From positions 1,591,179 through 1,655,178 of the forward strand of contig NW_006763135.1 in NCBI RefSeq assembly GCF_000264905.1: 64,000 nucleotides of DNA, read 5' to 3'. The stretch comes from Stereum hirsutum FP-91666 SS1 (Eukaryota; Basidiomycota; Agaricomycetes; Russulales; Stereaceae). Shown piece by piece: positions 44,701 through 54,449 of the stretch (its first letter is position 1; each line of letters begins with the position of its first letter). The notes under the pieces were generated by a model. That model was not told the origin of the DNA, did not search any database, and saw only the letters and a list, made by a program, of their open reading frames with translations. Both the position numbers and the translations under genes were made by a program.

Positions 44701-45155
44701 TCGAATGTGCTTGCACGTTCAGAGTAGATTTGAACTGGTTCCACGAACAGATGACAGGCGGGAACAGTGTAAAATTTCAGTACATGATTTGAACATATTT
44801 ACAGTAAACGAGCATGCCTTGGTCCCCTCTCTTCTCCATATCCTAACATTTCCCGTGTCATCTGCACTGACAAGCCTACCCTGCGGACCATCGATAAATT
44901 TCAAGCAGGTTACGAGGCCAGTGTGGCCAACAAGAGTGGAGTAAACGCCCCGGTCGGAAGGATCCTATAGTAGCGTGTGTTATGATGAAAGGACTTTTGC
45001 GGTAAAATCACTGTTGATAATAAGCACACCTCAGTATCCCAGAGCGCAACAAACTTTCCAGAGCCATAGACGATGAGAGAGGACGAGTCATTAACTGCCG
45101 CATGATGAAATCTGTTCGCCGAGGCGGCGATGTATTCGACGGATGCCTCCGTCAT
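41753..45155 (-). CDS. ELP2: Elongator complex subunit Elp2 (WD40)
   Basis: Elp2 is the double WD40 propeller subunit of Elongator, which with Elp1 and Elp3 modifies wobble uridines in tRNA. The protein starts MTEASVEYIAASANRFHHAA, followed by SSLIVYGSGKFVALWDTE, the Elp2-typical opening. WD repeats follow across the whole length: VYSTLVGHTGLVTCLKFIDG, RLVSADDTGNVRIWRRE, LILASGAQDSTIRLWNIEPF, GPVRGISWAPNGEYLASTG and SRDRTWRLFRVK. The end is MAHIDQIYQMAWRPDVG, then LASCSEDGTLRIL. The segment YEACYLPSAPSSRYTTD-type and ARPQVHGYDLVGVAFIDVLK matches the central ELP2 region (HGYD). The gene holds a dozen or more short introns, and not all exon edges were resolved. The length of about 830 aa suits the family. 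Confidence 0.92.
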
Positions 45156-45625
45156 GAGCGATGCGGAAAGAAATGGGTAAAGATGGTGGTATTTCAAGCA
45201 AGAATACAGAACAAAGACAGATGGAGTGGACTATGGCTGAGACAAAGTCTTCCTCTGATTCCTATGTACAAGTCGCGAGTGAACGCAGATCTCAAGACGC
45301 GTCAGAAAACACGATCAAAATGAGGTGCACGTGCTCTCAATCGGGCATCATCTGACTCGCCACTCAGTTTCTCTTGAGTCTGTTCGATGTGGCCTCACAG
45401 AGTTCAAGCAAGTGCTGGACGCACGAACGCACACTAGCTTCGTAGAATAATGTACCTTGCATGAGCCTTGGCACAAGGGTTGACGAGGTATATCTAGACG
45501 GGTTGAACGACGCCCTCTCGTATCTACGTACAATCCTCCTTGGACATTCAAAGTCTCTGAACCTGAGATGCAGTGCTTGAGGTGACGGACAGGGTAGTGA
45601 TGGTATTCTCGTCACCGATAATGTA
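45156..45625. other. Intergenic stretch between ELP2 and PET191
   Basis: This 470 bp is upstream of ELP2 and downstream of PET191, both on the minus strand. Only short overlapping frames are present, without features. It should contain the ELP2 promoter and PET191 3' UTR. Confidence 0.5.
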
Positions 45626-45993
45626 TCATGATATCGGTGCGTCTGCGGTTCCACTAGGGCTCATAGCGACAGGATCTTCTTCAAAATCTTCTCGGGTCTT
45701 GTGCAAGGTAGCGCCTCCGTTATTCCCCCTAAACCTCTTCCTCATATCCAGCTAATTCAAACAGATAGTTTCCAAGCATGAGCACATACATCAATGTGTT
45801 GGAAACCCATTGGACGCACCATCCCCCGTTTGCACTCGAAGGTAGCCTGCCGTAGCTGGCGGCACTGCTCCGGAAGTTCGTTAATATGATTCTTCAAGCA
45901 ATCCGATGGGAGTTTATTTTGTTTGAGGACGCAATCTGAGTGAAGAAGGCAGTCCTTGAGGGCTTGGACGAGTGGTTCGCAGTAGTTGGACAT
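45626..45993 (-). CDS. PET191: Cytochrome c oxidase assembly factor Pet191 (COA5)
   Basis: Pet191 is a twin CX9C-type intermembrane-space protein needed for complex IV assembly. Two exons, 45820..45993 and 45626..45751, close in frame to 99 aa. The sequence is MSNYCEPLVQALKDCLLHSD, CVLKQNKLPSDCLKN, LPEQCRQLRQATFECKRGM and LDMRKRFRGNNGG. The cysteine pattern (C-X9-C, C-X10-C, and further paired cysteines) and the LDMRKRFRGN end are hallmarks. Without splicing the frame would end 18 residues after KRGM and lose the RKRFRGN motif, so the 68-bp intron is well supported. It is divergent from IBA57 with 150 bp between starts, and both products are mitochondrial. Confidence 0.94.
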
Positions 45994-46143
45994 CGCGTTA
46001 AACGGTGAACAACGGTGGCCCCCTGCAGTTGCAGCGCCACGTCCGAGAGAGACCGGAACGGCGGGCCACGGAACGGCATGCCGGATGATGTCACCCGCCA
46101 CTTCGCTGAGAAATCCAAGGCTGCTTGTTCGCCACCGTCGACA
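45994..46143. promoter_or_regulatory. Tight divergent promoter, PET191 / IBA57
   Basis: Only 150 bp lie between the two start codons, so the genes must share promoter sequence. Both products work in mitochondrial respiratory or cofactor assembly, which makes co-expression plausible. The stretch is GC rich with no TATA box seen. Confidence 0.6.
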
Positions 46144-47525
46144 ATGCCAACGACGCCAGCATCTGTTCGTTCGCTTATTCGTCGTACACCAACCTTAGCT
46201 CGTATCTCAAACAGAGCTGTTATATCTGTGTCGGGCTCACAGGCGTCTGAGTTTCTTAATGGCCTTCTCACAACGTCCGTGACTAATCCTCCCCATGGCC
46301 CTTTCTACTCTGCTTTTCTGCAAGCACAGGTGCGTTCTTCCTCGAAATTGCATGGTATTGTTGTATCTTATCATTCTTAACGGATAGGGACGCGTAATAT
46401 ACGATGTCTTTGTTCATACAACCCGCGATGCGAAGTCGCAACCGGCCTACCTCCTAGAATATTCTCCTCTTCCTCCATCCTCCACTGAGACAGACATCCC
46501 AGAGCTCTTGCCAATGTTGAAGCGTCATGTATTACGGTCAAAGGTTCGTATTCGGGACGTCACTCAGGAACATGATCTCTGGGCCGCATGGGGTGACTCC
46601 CATACCTGGGATAATCCCGCACGAAGATGGTCGTGGGCACGGAGTGGCGTCGCAGAACCATTATGGGAGACCGAGGAGTGGCCATGGGGCTCAGAAGATA
46701 TGTTCATCAAAGACAGGAGAGCCCCTGGGATGGGAACACGAAGGCTGGTGAAGAAAGGCGAGAAACGTGAGCCCTTACTGTCATTGAATGAGTTCTGTTC
46801 AGGATCTTACTCAAGCAGCGCAGGAGTCTTCTTCGCATGACGAAGTGCCGTTCGAGGATTACACACTGCACCGTATAATTCACGGTGTGCCAGAGGGTCC
46901 GACAGATATTCCACCAGGACAGGCATTTCCTATGGACTCGAACATGGACTTTATGGGTGGAGGTATGTCTCGATGCTGCTGGACAATATACTCACGCAGC
47001 TGATCAAGACATGTGTTAGTTGACTTCAGGAAAGGCTGCTATCTTGGTCAAGAGCTGACCGTCCGCACTTATCATACTGGCGTCATTCGTAAACGAATAC
47101 TGCCTGTTATACTTCATCGGTACGCTCATTCGTTCCGGTTCTCCTGCAGCACCAAGCTCACAAAGTCCTTATTTAGGCCATTATCCCCTGGTGATGTTCC
47201 CACCGATATTCCTACGTCATCCTCGACACCTTTCCCTTCAGGCCTCGACATTCATGCCTCCCTCACTCAGGCACCGACGGAAGGTCGTGTCGCTCGTCCT
47301 CGGGGCACCGGAAAACTTCTCAGTACAGTGGCGGATAAGGGTCTAGGACTTGCGTTGCTGAGATTAGAACATGTGGATGGCGTTATGAATGGAAGGTTAA
47401 AGTTCGAGTTACGTGACAAGACGGAGGAGGTGGCCGAGGAAAATAGATGGGGTGTCGTACCGTACTGGCCTGATTGGTGGCCTCAGAAGCCGCCAGAGGA
47501 GAGTGGGAGTTTGGATACGGAATGA
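46144..47525 (+). CDS. IBA57: Mitochondrial Fe-S cluster assembly factor Iba57
   Basis: Iba57 works with Isa1 and Isa2 to make [4Fe-4S] clusters for aconitase and lipoate synthase in the mitochondrial matrix. The N-terminus [20 protein letters not shown] is a presequence. The GcvT/YgfZ-like fold follows: [40 protein letters not shown] and [20 protein letters not shown]. The family signature is [20 protein letters not shown], with the conserved K-G-C-Y-x-G-Q-E. The C-terminal part contains RLEHVDG and ends [13 protein letters not shown], as in fungal homologues. About five introns were inferred. The start gives a direct presequence; an upstream open frame lacks one. It converges with PPT2 164 bp downstream. 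Confidence 0.93.
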
Positions 47526-47689
47526 ATGATGGTGGTTCTTCATGCACCGGTCCTACAGGAGCTACATCAGTTAACATCCATATGCATGTCGTGAACTTTA
47601 TGCTGTTCTTCACTCACACGAACTTCGGCGATTCTGTTAGTCTGCCGAATCAACCTGAACGAGGCTGAACCTATAACTGGTCTTCCCCA

Positions 47690-48210
47690 TCATACCCTCT
47701 CAGCGAGTACGGTGGCGAAAATATATTCTCCATCGTGGCTCACAGATGCGTGCATCTTCATCACAGTGTTGTCCACAGGCTCGCCTCGGTCGACCTTCAA
47801 CGGTCGATATTCCAGCACCGGTTTTAAGTTCGCGACGTCGTCATGTATCCTCAGGAACGTGAACTCTTTCCAAGTCGGTTTCATGACAGGATACACAGCT
47901 TTGTACGCTGCCTCCTTGATTGCCCACCTAGCATAGAATAAGAATAGAAAAGAATGACACGGTGCAAGAAAGGAGCCTCAGGAATCGGGAACACAGGTTC
48001 GATTGCCGGACAGACTTACCTGACTCCTAAGAATCGTAAGGAAGCATCTCTCTGGTCCTTAGAGTCATCGATCTCCTTCCAGTGGGCGAGTTCTTGCTGG
48101 CTAAGGATACGAGCTGCGAGGCGCGACGAACCGGATGTATGTCGGGAGGTCAACGAGACTAGACGTGGGAGGTGTAGGATGTCGACTCCAATGCCAATAA
48201 TTCTGGTCAT
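47690..48210 (-). CDS. PPT2: Holo-ACP synthase, AcpS type (mitochondrial Ppt2)
   Basis: Ppt2 attaches phosphopantetheine to the mitochondrial acyl carrier protein. The protein starts MTRIIGIGVDILHLPRLVSL, containing the first AcpS motif (GIGVDI-x). After HTSGSSRLAARILSQQELAH comes the second motif, RFLGVRWAIKEAAYKAVYP (F-x-x-R-x-A-x-K-E-A), formed across one intron. The end is HASVSHDGEYIFATVLAERV, the third conserved block. The length of about 140-145 aa is that of a stand-alone AcpS. It begins directly at GIGVDI with little room for a targeting peptide, as in yeast Ppt2. It converges with IBA57, whose Fe-S product matures lipoate synthase, an enzyme that uses octanoyl groups made on this ACP. 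Confidence 0.93.
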
Positions 48211-49763
48211 ATGATGGCCTCAATCCTGCGGCACTGATCTGACTTGGGATCTGAAGCTATATTGCAGAGTCACCGGTACCAGTACTCGGAGGTCTTGTTG
48301 TGGTGCTTGTCGTGGTCACCAGTGCAGTCTTGGTATGTGGCGTCGACGAGAAAGTCAAGACTTTTGCCTCGGATGAGGCCAGCTGACCTCAGCGCGTGTG
48401 ATTTTCAGGAGATCGTCTGGCCGTCGTTTAGGTTCTGTAAGTTGAACTTGAACGGCGACCTTTGTAGGATGTTCGCTTGCCAAAAAGGGCGCCACAAAGA
48501 GGGGTGGACGATCACGACCGTTACAGGTCGTTGTGCCACCCTTCCTCGACGCCACTTATTCTTCCAAAGATCTCTCTTCCCTTGGCAAGGCACGGGATGC
48601 ATCGATGCCGCAACGTCCACCCCCCATACTCACAAGTTCAGAAACAGAAGCATCGACCATATGTTTCGCTTGTACCACCACGTTTCATTTTACCTCTACG
48701 TACGACCACCGTCATATCATGCTCCAACTTTCCGAATGTCGCATCTTCACGCTGCTTGTCTGACGGTCATGAGCCTGAGAGATGTTGTTGGATTATTCGG
48801 AAGGAAGGCCTTCCAGGGCCTTCCGATGATCTCCGTTTTTCCTTTCTTCCTTTCTGAAGTGACGACCGCCTGCAACTGGAGTCGGTTACCCACCTGCCGT
48901 CGTGCGCCACCGCAACATCTTTGCCAGGTATTGCATATTCGTCGTCGGAAGGGCTGTTGAAAGTTGGAGGGTTGTGCTCGGAATGGAAAGATTGTTCACA
49001 TCGATGGTTAGAATTTCGAAACATTGACTCGGACGTGCGCGAAATAAGCTCAAATGGTCGAACAATAGCGCCCGTAGCTCCCCGTAGCCGCGGAAGAACG
49101 GGTCGTCCTATCTGCCCCTGAGCCACCCGTCAGACAATTGCAGGGATCGAGGAACGGACGTTGAACGAGCTCTTGCGAAAGTAGGGCACGATGCTACGCC
49201 AAATCTTCGATAGCGTGTGGCGCAGCGTCATGAAACATTCGTCTTCTCACACGAGTGAGCCACTACCGGTACTCCGGAGTAGTACATAGAAGATTCTATT
49301 CGTCTACGGCGTTTATAGCCGTGAGTCTTCTATTAAGACAAGGCATATGTTAACCGTGGAAGGCACACGGTGACGCAGTTGATGGTGGAAGACGAATCTC
49401 TATGGATGTCATTTTTGGAAGTATACGTCTGTAGTGGCTACAACTATCAGCTTAGTGTGTTCGCATCAACGACGACAAAATTTCTTTTTAGATACTGATA
49501 CGGTGAAGGAAAAACGATGCGAGTATGGACGTATAGAGATGCGTGCGATGGTTTCTAATCATCGTCTTTGAAGTACGGGTATCGATATGCGGATTAGTGA
49601 TGAAAAGGGTGGAGAAAGGCGACGGTATGAAAACAAATCGGAGATGCGGACACGGTACAAGATACATGAGCGACGAAACACTCCGGATAAAGAATACATT
49701 ATATGGATACTGGAGAACACCATCTACGCAGGCGACGACGCTGACGGCAAGATGACGAACAGA
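48211..49763. other. Long intergenic stretch, no gene recognised
   Basis: This 1.55 kb lies upstream of PPT2 and downstream of the GpsA-type gene, both minus. The plus strand has an open frame of 238 codons (48244..48960) and minus frames overlap it, but none shows a domain, presequence or family motif. A short palindrome, AAGGCCTTCCAGGGCCTT, lies at about 48807-48824. Near 49180-49500 the sequence is A/T richer. A decayed gene is possible. Confidence 0.35.
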
Positions 49764-51540
49764 TCAGTTCCCGCCCCGACCAGAGTGCACACGGCTCGCG
49801 AGCCACGACTTTCCGTTCGGGCCATTCTCGCTGGGAGGAGAGCCGGTAGGAGAGCCGTTGCTGGACGAGTTCCTCGGAGAGGTACTGCCTGGCGAGCCAG
49901 AGACCTTCGTGGCGCCGAGCTTGGGAGAGCCTGTCGGCGAACCAGAAGGAGTGGCGAATGGAGAGGCATCGGGTGTGACGTGGGGGGACATGTGGCCGAT
50001 GCTGTCGTAGAAGCGCTGCGAGTGAGAGTTGCGGCGAACCTTTGGACGAAGGTTTTCGGGCATAGAGGGAAGACCCATGAGACGTTGAGCGAGATCGTCG
50101 GCTCTGTAGAGAACAAAAAGAATGAGGTGTTTTCGTCAGTAAAAGAGGAGTGTACATAAAGTAAGATGACGTACTTCATGTCACCATATAGGAGGTCGTA
50201 TACAGCCTCTGCGATCGGCGCCTTGACTTCGATGCGCTCCAGGAGCTCGTGAGCAGCCTTGACAGTTTCGACACCTTCAGCGGTAGATCCGAGGGTCTCG
50301 AGGATGTACTTGAGGTCCTCGCCCTGTCCAAGACGTCTTCCGACAGTGAAATTCCGCGAGTTCTCGGAGCCACACGTCATGAAAAGGTCACCCATGCCAG
50401 CCAGTGACAAGAACCTGTGCAACAAAAGCATCATGTTAGAACTATGAAAACGAGGCGGGAGAGCGGGAAGAGCCAACTTACGTCATTGGGTCAGCTTGGA
50501 ATTGCTGGCCGATCATTTGCATCTCAGCGGACGCGCGAGTGACAAGGCCAGCGCGAGTGTTTTGACCAAAACCGAGACCAGTGGAGACGCCAGATGCGAT
50601 GGCGTAAACATTCTTCAAGGCGCCGGCGAGCTCAACACCGATTGGGTCGGCAGAGGAGAATGTAAGGAAGTGGGGCTGGTGGAAGACCTCGCAGGCAAGC
50701 TCGGCATGAGTCGAAGAGAAGGACGCGATAGTAACTTGAGTGGGCATGCGCTGACAAACTAACAAGGAGAAAAGCCGTCAGTGGAGATTAGGATGACGAC
50801 ATAGAAAACACACCAACCTTCCTTGGCAAAACTGGGTCCCGAGAGGAAAGTCGAAGTACGGGCGACCTCCTTGCCCAATTCGCGCTCTACGGAAACGTCA
50901 GTAACAACTTATGATATCACCAGAAGAAGGACTGACCAATGATTTCGATGGGAAGGTAGCAAGAGCCAATCTCGATACCCTTGTTAGCGAAGACGAGCAG
51001 GGGCAGCCGCGAGTTCTCAGTCTGTTCGGCCTTGAACAAAGCCCCACATTTTTGGAGAATCCCACTGCGAGAAAATTAGTCTTGTTCTGAAGACCAGTAT
51101 GTGGAAGAACGAACCCCATATGTTGCGTTGGGATGGCGAAGACAAGAACGTCAAATTTCTCGAGGTCTTCGAGAGGTGGGAAGTCAGGACCGACTGCCCG
51201 AAGGCGTTTCGAGAAGGCGTGATCCGTGAGATACTGAGCGGATACGAGGGGTCAATTTTAGTTACAGCGCCACGCTCAGAGCGGGAAGCCGCCATACCTT
51301 GTTGTTTCGGTTGTGGTTGTTGAAAGTGTCGACGGTCTCTTGACTTCTCGACCAGATACGCACGACGTGACCGACGTCCGCAAGATGGTCCGCAAGGCAT
51401 GAACCGAAAGATCCTGACCCGAGGACGAGGATGCGTTTGAAGCCCACCGAAGGAATTGAGAGTCTGCGCTTGGGCGGAGTCGGACGGGGTGGTGCACCGT
51501 CGACCGGAGTCATTGCCATCTTTGCGAGAGAGGAAGCCAT
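49764..51540 (-). CDS. Glycerol-3-phosphate dehydrogenase [NAD(P)+], GpsA-type
   Basis: This enzyme reduces dihydroxyacetone phosphate to glycerol-3-phosphate for lipid or glycerol synthesis. The Rossmann motif is ILVLGSGSFGSCLADHLADV, followed by VRIWSRS. Further blocks are FDVLVFAIPTQHM, LLVFANKGIE and FLSGPSFAKEVCQRMPTQVT. The catalytic-Lys block is GVELAGALKNVYAIASGVST, followed by GLGFGQNTRAGLVTRASAEM and LAGMGDLFMTCGSENSRNFT. These follow the bacterial GpsA pattern (NTRA-LITR-AEM, GDL-LTC-S-NR) rather than the classical fungal Gpd1 pattern. The C-terminus adds about 105 residues rich in Ser, Gly and Pro with repeated SPTGSP words. Seven or so introns are present. The enzyme part is complete; the tail is not needed for catalysis and may regulate it. 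Confidence 0.9.
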
Positions 51541-52642
51541 AGTGATAGAGTTAGACGGGATGTGGCGAAGGTGGTAGTACTAGTAGTGGTATTGGTGAAG
51601 GTGGTGGTCGAGAGAGAAGTTGCGTGCAAGGCGGTTGAAGTGAGAAGGAGAAAATAAGTGGGTGCTCGAGATATGAATGACGCTGAAGATAAAGGAGCGG
51701 ACTCTCCACGTAAAAAATGTTGCTGGTGGCGCTGAAGAGTTGGCGGCCGACGGCGGCATGTGCATGTGTAGTTACGGCTTAGCAAATTAATGGACGTCGA
51801 GGGGCGTTGCGTTCGTTTGTCACGACGTCATCCAACCCCCGTAAAATATTTTCCTCGCTTTGTCCGCGCTCGGCAATCGTGTACAAAAAGGATCTGAGGT
51901 GCGGATGGATCGCGATCGGGTAAACGGATAGAGGCGCCTGCCCGAAGTGGAGACCTCAGCAAGTTGTCCGTAAAATAGATAATCAGTGTAGGTAAGGAAG
52001 TGGCGCCTGTGCTCCCCGAGCCATTTCCGCCCTCACGAGGCGCAGAAAGTTTCCTAGCGACCAGCGCGGAGAGCATGCAGCAGTAATTTTTCATTCGAGC
52101 CAGCTTGTGCGAGGAAGAAACGAGTTTGGGTACGGCAAGCGTTGTGGCGCAAGGCGGAGGTCACAGGCACCGAGCAGCTACGCGACACAGCCACGCATTT
52201 TGTCACCGGTGAGTCGAAAATCTCGGGACAGATTTGGACTGATGGGATCTTTGGCGCGCCCTCGGAGCGCTAAAAATGTTTATCTTGAGCAGCCGGAGAA
52301 GACCGCTCTCTTCCGCAAGGGTGTTTCGCCTGAGCCGCTCCAACGTCTCGTAAGCAGCGATGTCGTTCTACGTAGATTTGGGGTTCATTCGTGCCTGCAA
52401 AACAACTGTGACCACCATCTTGGCGAGCATCATCTATCTCCTGTTTTTTTTTCTGCCGTATTTATTACTAGAGCAGCGCCCCTTTTGACGTCCATTCATC
52501 TCATCTTCGCTCCACCTACTCAATATCTTCCAGTTTCGAGAAACAAGTAGAACTTGCCCTTTCTCTCTTTAACTGCTACTAAGAGCTGAGCATCATCCAC
52601 CGAACCACCCCAACTCTCATCCCACCGATTAGACGCACTATC
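51541..52642. promoter_or_regulatory. Divergent upstream region, GpsA-type dehydrogenase / HAD phosphatase
   Basis: This 1.1-kb stretch separates two divergent starts. On the plus strand a long C/T-rich stretch with a T run (52440-52452) leads to the HAD gene. On the minus strand the first 200 bp upstream of the dehydrogenase are rich in CACCA/ACTACT words. An open frame at 52107..52550 has no domain. The long shared region suggests stronger regulation than in neighbouring pairs, which is only an inference. Confidence 0.4.
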
Positions 52643-53912
52643 ATGTCTTTCTTCAACTTCAACTCTCCAGTCACCTTCTGTCGCCAGCCAGCGGTCGCTG
52701 AGCTTGAGAAAAACCTTCTCAAGATCGTCGAGGCTCGCAAGTCGGGCGCCGTTGGTACGACGAAACCTCTTCCTAAAGCTGAGGACATCAAGCTTGTCCT
52801 CTCCGACGTTGACGGTACCCTCCTCGACGACGCTCACGACGTGAACCCGCGCACGTCCGACGCTATCCGCTTCCGTGAGTCCTTTACCGCATTCCAGACT
52901 CCTTTGTCTCCACCTTTGTCTGTTCGCTCAGTATAGTTGCTGACGTACGATTTTAGTCCGCCAAAACTACCCCCACATTCCATTCGTCCCAGTGACCGGA
53001 AAGCAGCGTGTCTCCTGCGAGTACGTCGCTCGGGTGTGCGGGCTGGAGGACATGCCCTCTGGCTGCTGCCACGGCTCCATCATCTATACGCCTGAGGGGA
53101 AGATCGAGTCGCAGACGGGTATCGGCCCTGAAGTCGTTTGCGCCGTCACCGACTTCCTCAAGGGGATCAACAAGTCGGTATTCATTTACGAGCACGACTC
53201 CGTCAACTGCGTCTACCTCGAGGATCATCCTTCGCTCGACTTCTACGCCATCACCCGCGGCTACGACCCATCAATCCGCGACATGCGTGGCACAAACTAC
53301 ATGGACCGTGTACGCAGTGGCGAGGTAGTTGTGACGAAGATGTGTAAGTGCTCATCCTCCTTTGTTGTTATTTGTTCGGGTTGCTTATCACTATCTTCCC
53401 TTTACCCTTAATTTTAGTCCTTCCGATGGAGGTCGCTCTTGTTAACGAACACATGGAGAAGATGAACGCTCACTTCAAGAACGGCGAGGACTACCGCATG
53501 ACGCGCGCTCTCCCCGACATCATCGAGTTGATCCCCGCCACCATCGACAAGTCGGTCGCCCTCGCGTACTTCGCAAACAAGTACAACGTCAACCCCGAAA
53601 ACATCATCACCTTCGGCGATGGGGAGAATGATGTTGGCATGGTTAGTCTCCTTCTTATATATTTTCCATAGCCGTTGGCTGACCTTTATTATTACTTCAC
53701 AGTTCCGCGCCTCAGGCATGTCTGTGTCCATGGGCAACGCCATGCCGGTACCTACAGGCGCGTCTGACTACCAGACCCTCACCAACAACGAGGGCGGCGT
53801 CGGCGTCTTCCTTGATGCTATCTTCCGTCCCGAGTATGTGCCCAAGTCCGGCCACGACTCAGGCTATGCCACCCGTCAACACTCGCGTTCCCATTCTCCA
53901 TCGCGGGCATGA
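52643..53912 (+). CDS. HAD-superfamily hydrolase, Cof type
   Basis: HAD phosphatases hydrolyse phosphate esters through an Asp phosphoenzyme. Motif I is KLVLSDVDGTLLDD (DxDGT), motif II is VPVTGKQRVS, and motif IV is IITFGDGENDVGMFRASGMS (GDxxND). The IV motif and the surrounding SVSMGNAMPVPTGASDYQTL are typical of the Cof (type IIB cap) group. A conserved Lys is expected near TIDKSVALAYFANKYNV. Four introns of about 55-70 bp interrupt it. The C-terminal RQHSRSHSPSRA tail is basic and Ser rich and probably flexible. About 330 residues suit the family. The first exon includes a 45-residue N-terminal segment before motif I. The substrate is unknown; sugar phosphates are usual. Confidence 0.92.
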
Positions 53913-54449
53913 ACGTTGTCTTCGCAGTTTTTCCCTCTCTTCACCTACGCATATTTACGATTCCGGAGGCATAATGCCGACTTGCTTTATACTTTTAATG
54001 TTTGACGACGTTTCGACCACAAGAAGTTTGTAGTATTTATCCCTCCGCACACACTGCACCTACTTTTTCTCGCTCTCGCATACTTACCTACATGCACACC
54101 CCGCATCTACTGTCTCTCGTGTACGCCGCATTCCTTGTATGATCATCTACTAGAGGTTGGATTTGCACGATGCTGCATACAATGACGATACATTTTGTAT
54201 ATGCTCTCTCCCAATCCGCGTACCGCCACATGATCAACATCGATGGATGACGGCCTTCTGTCTTCGGCTTTGCCACATTCCTCGGGATTGGCGGACGACA
54301 ACCGTGGGAACAAGTAACGAACTGTCCCAGAGTGGCACACCAGGCGTGGCAAGGCGTGGCAAGGCGCGCAACTTCGGCCTGTCCACTGACCTCCACTGGC
54401 TCTATACTGGTTCTGTCCTTAATCTCGTCGTAATAGTTCGAGTTCTGAA
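53913..54449. other. Intergenic stretch between HAD and DUF1640 genes
   Basis: This 537 bp holds the HAD 3' UTR and the promoter of the next gene. A GGCGTGGCAA direct repeat (two full copies and a part) lies at about 54343-54366. No gene was recognised. Confidence 0.5.
54343..54366. repeat. GGCGTGGCAA tandem repeat upstream of the DUF1640 gene
   Basis: Two perfect decamers followed by GGCG lie about 85 bp upstream of the start codon. Confidence 0.8.

Noticed and set aside
47990..48020. GGTTCGATTGCC resembling a tRNA B box
   Set aside because: It lies in the PPT2 intron; no A box at the right distance and no acceptor stem can be drawn.
48800..48830. AAGGCCTTCCAGGGCCTT palindrome as a transposon end
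   Set aside because: No second copy, no target-site duplication and no transposase nearby.
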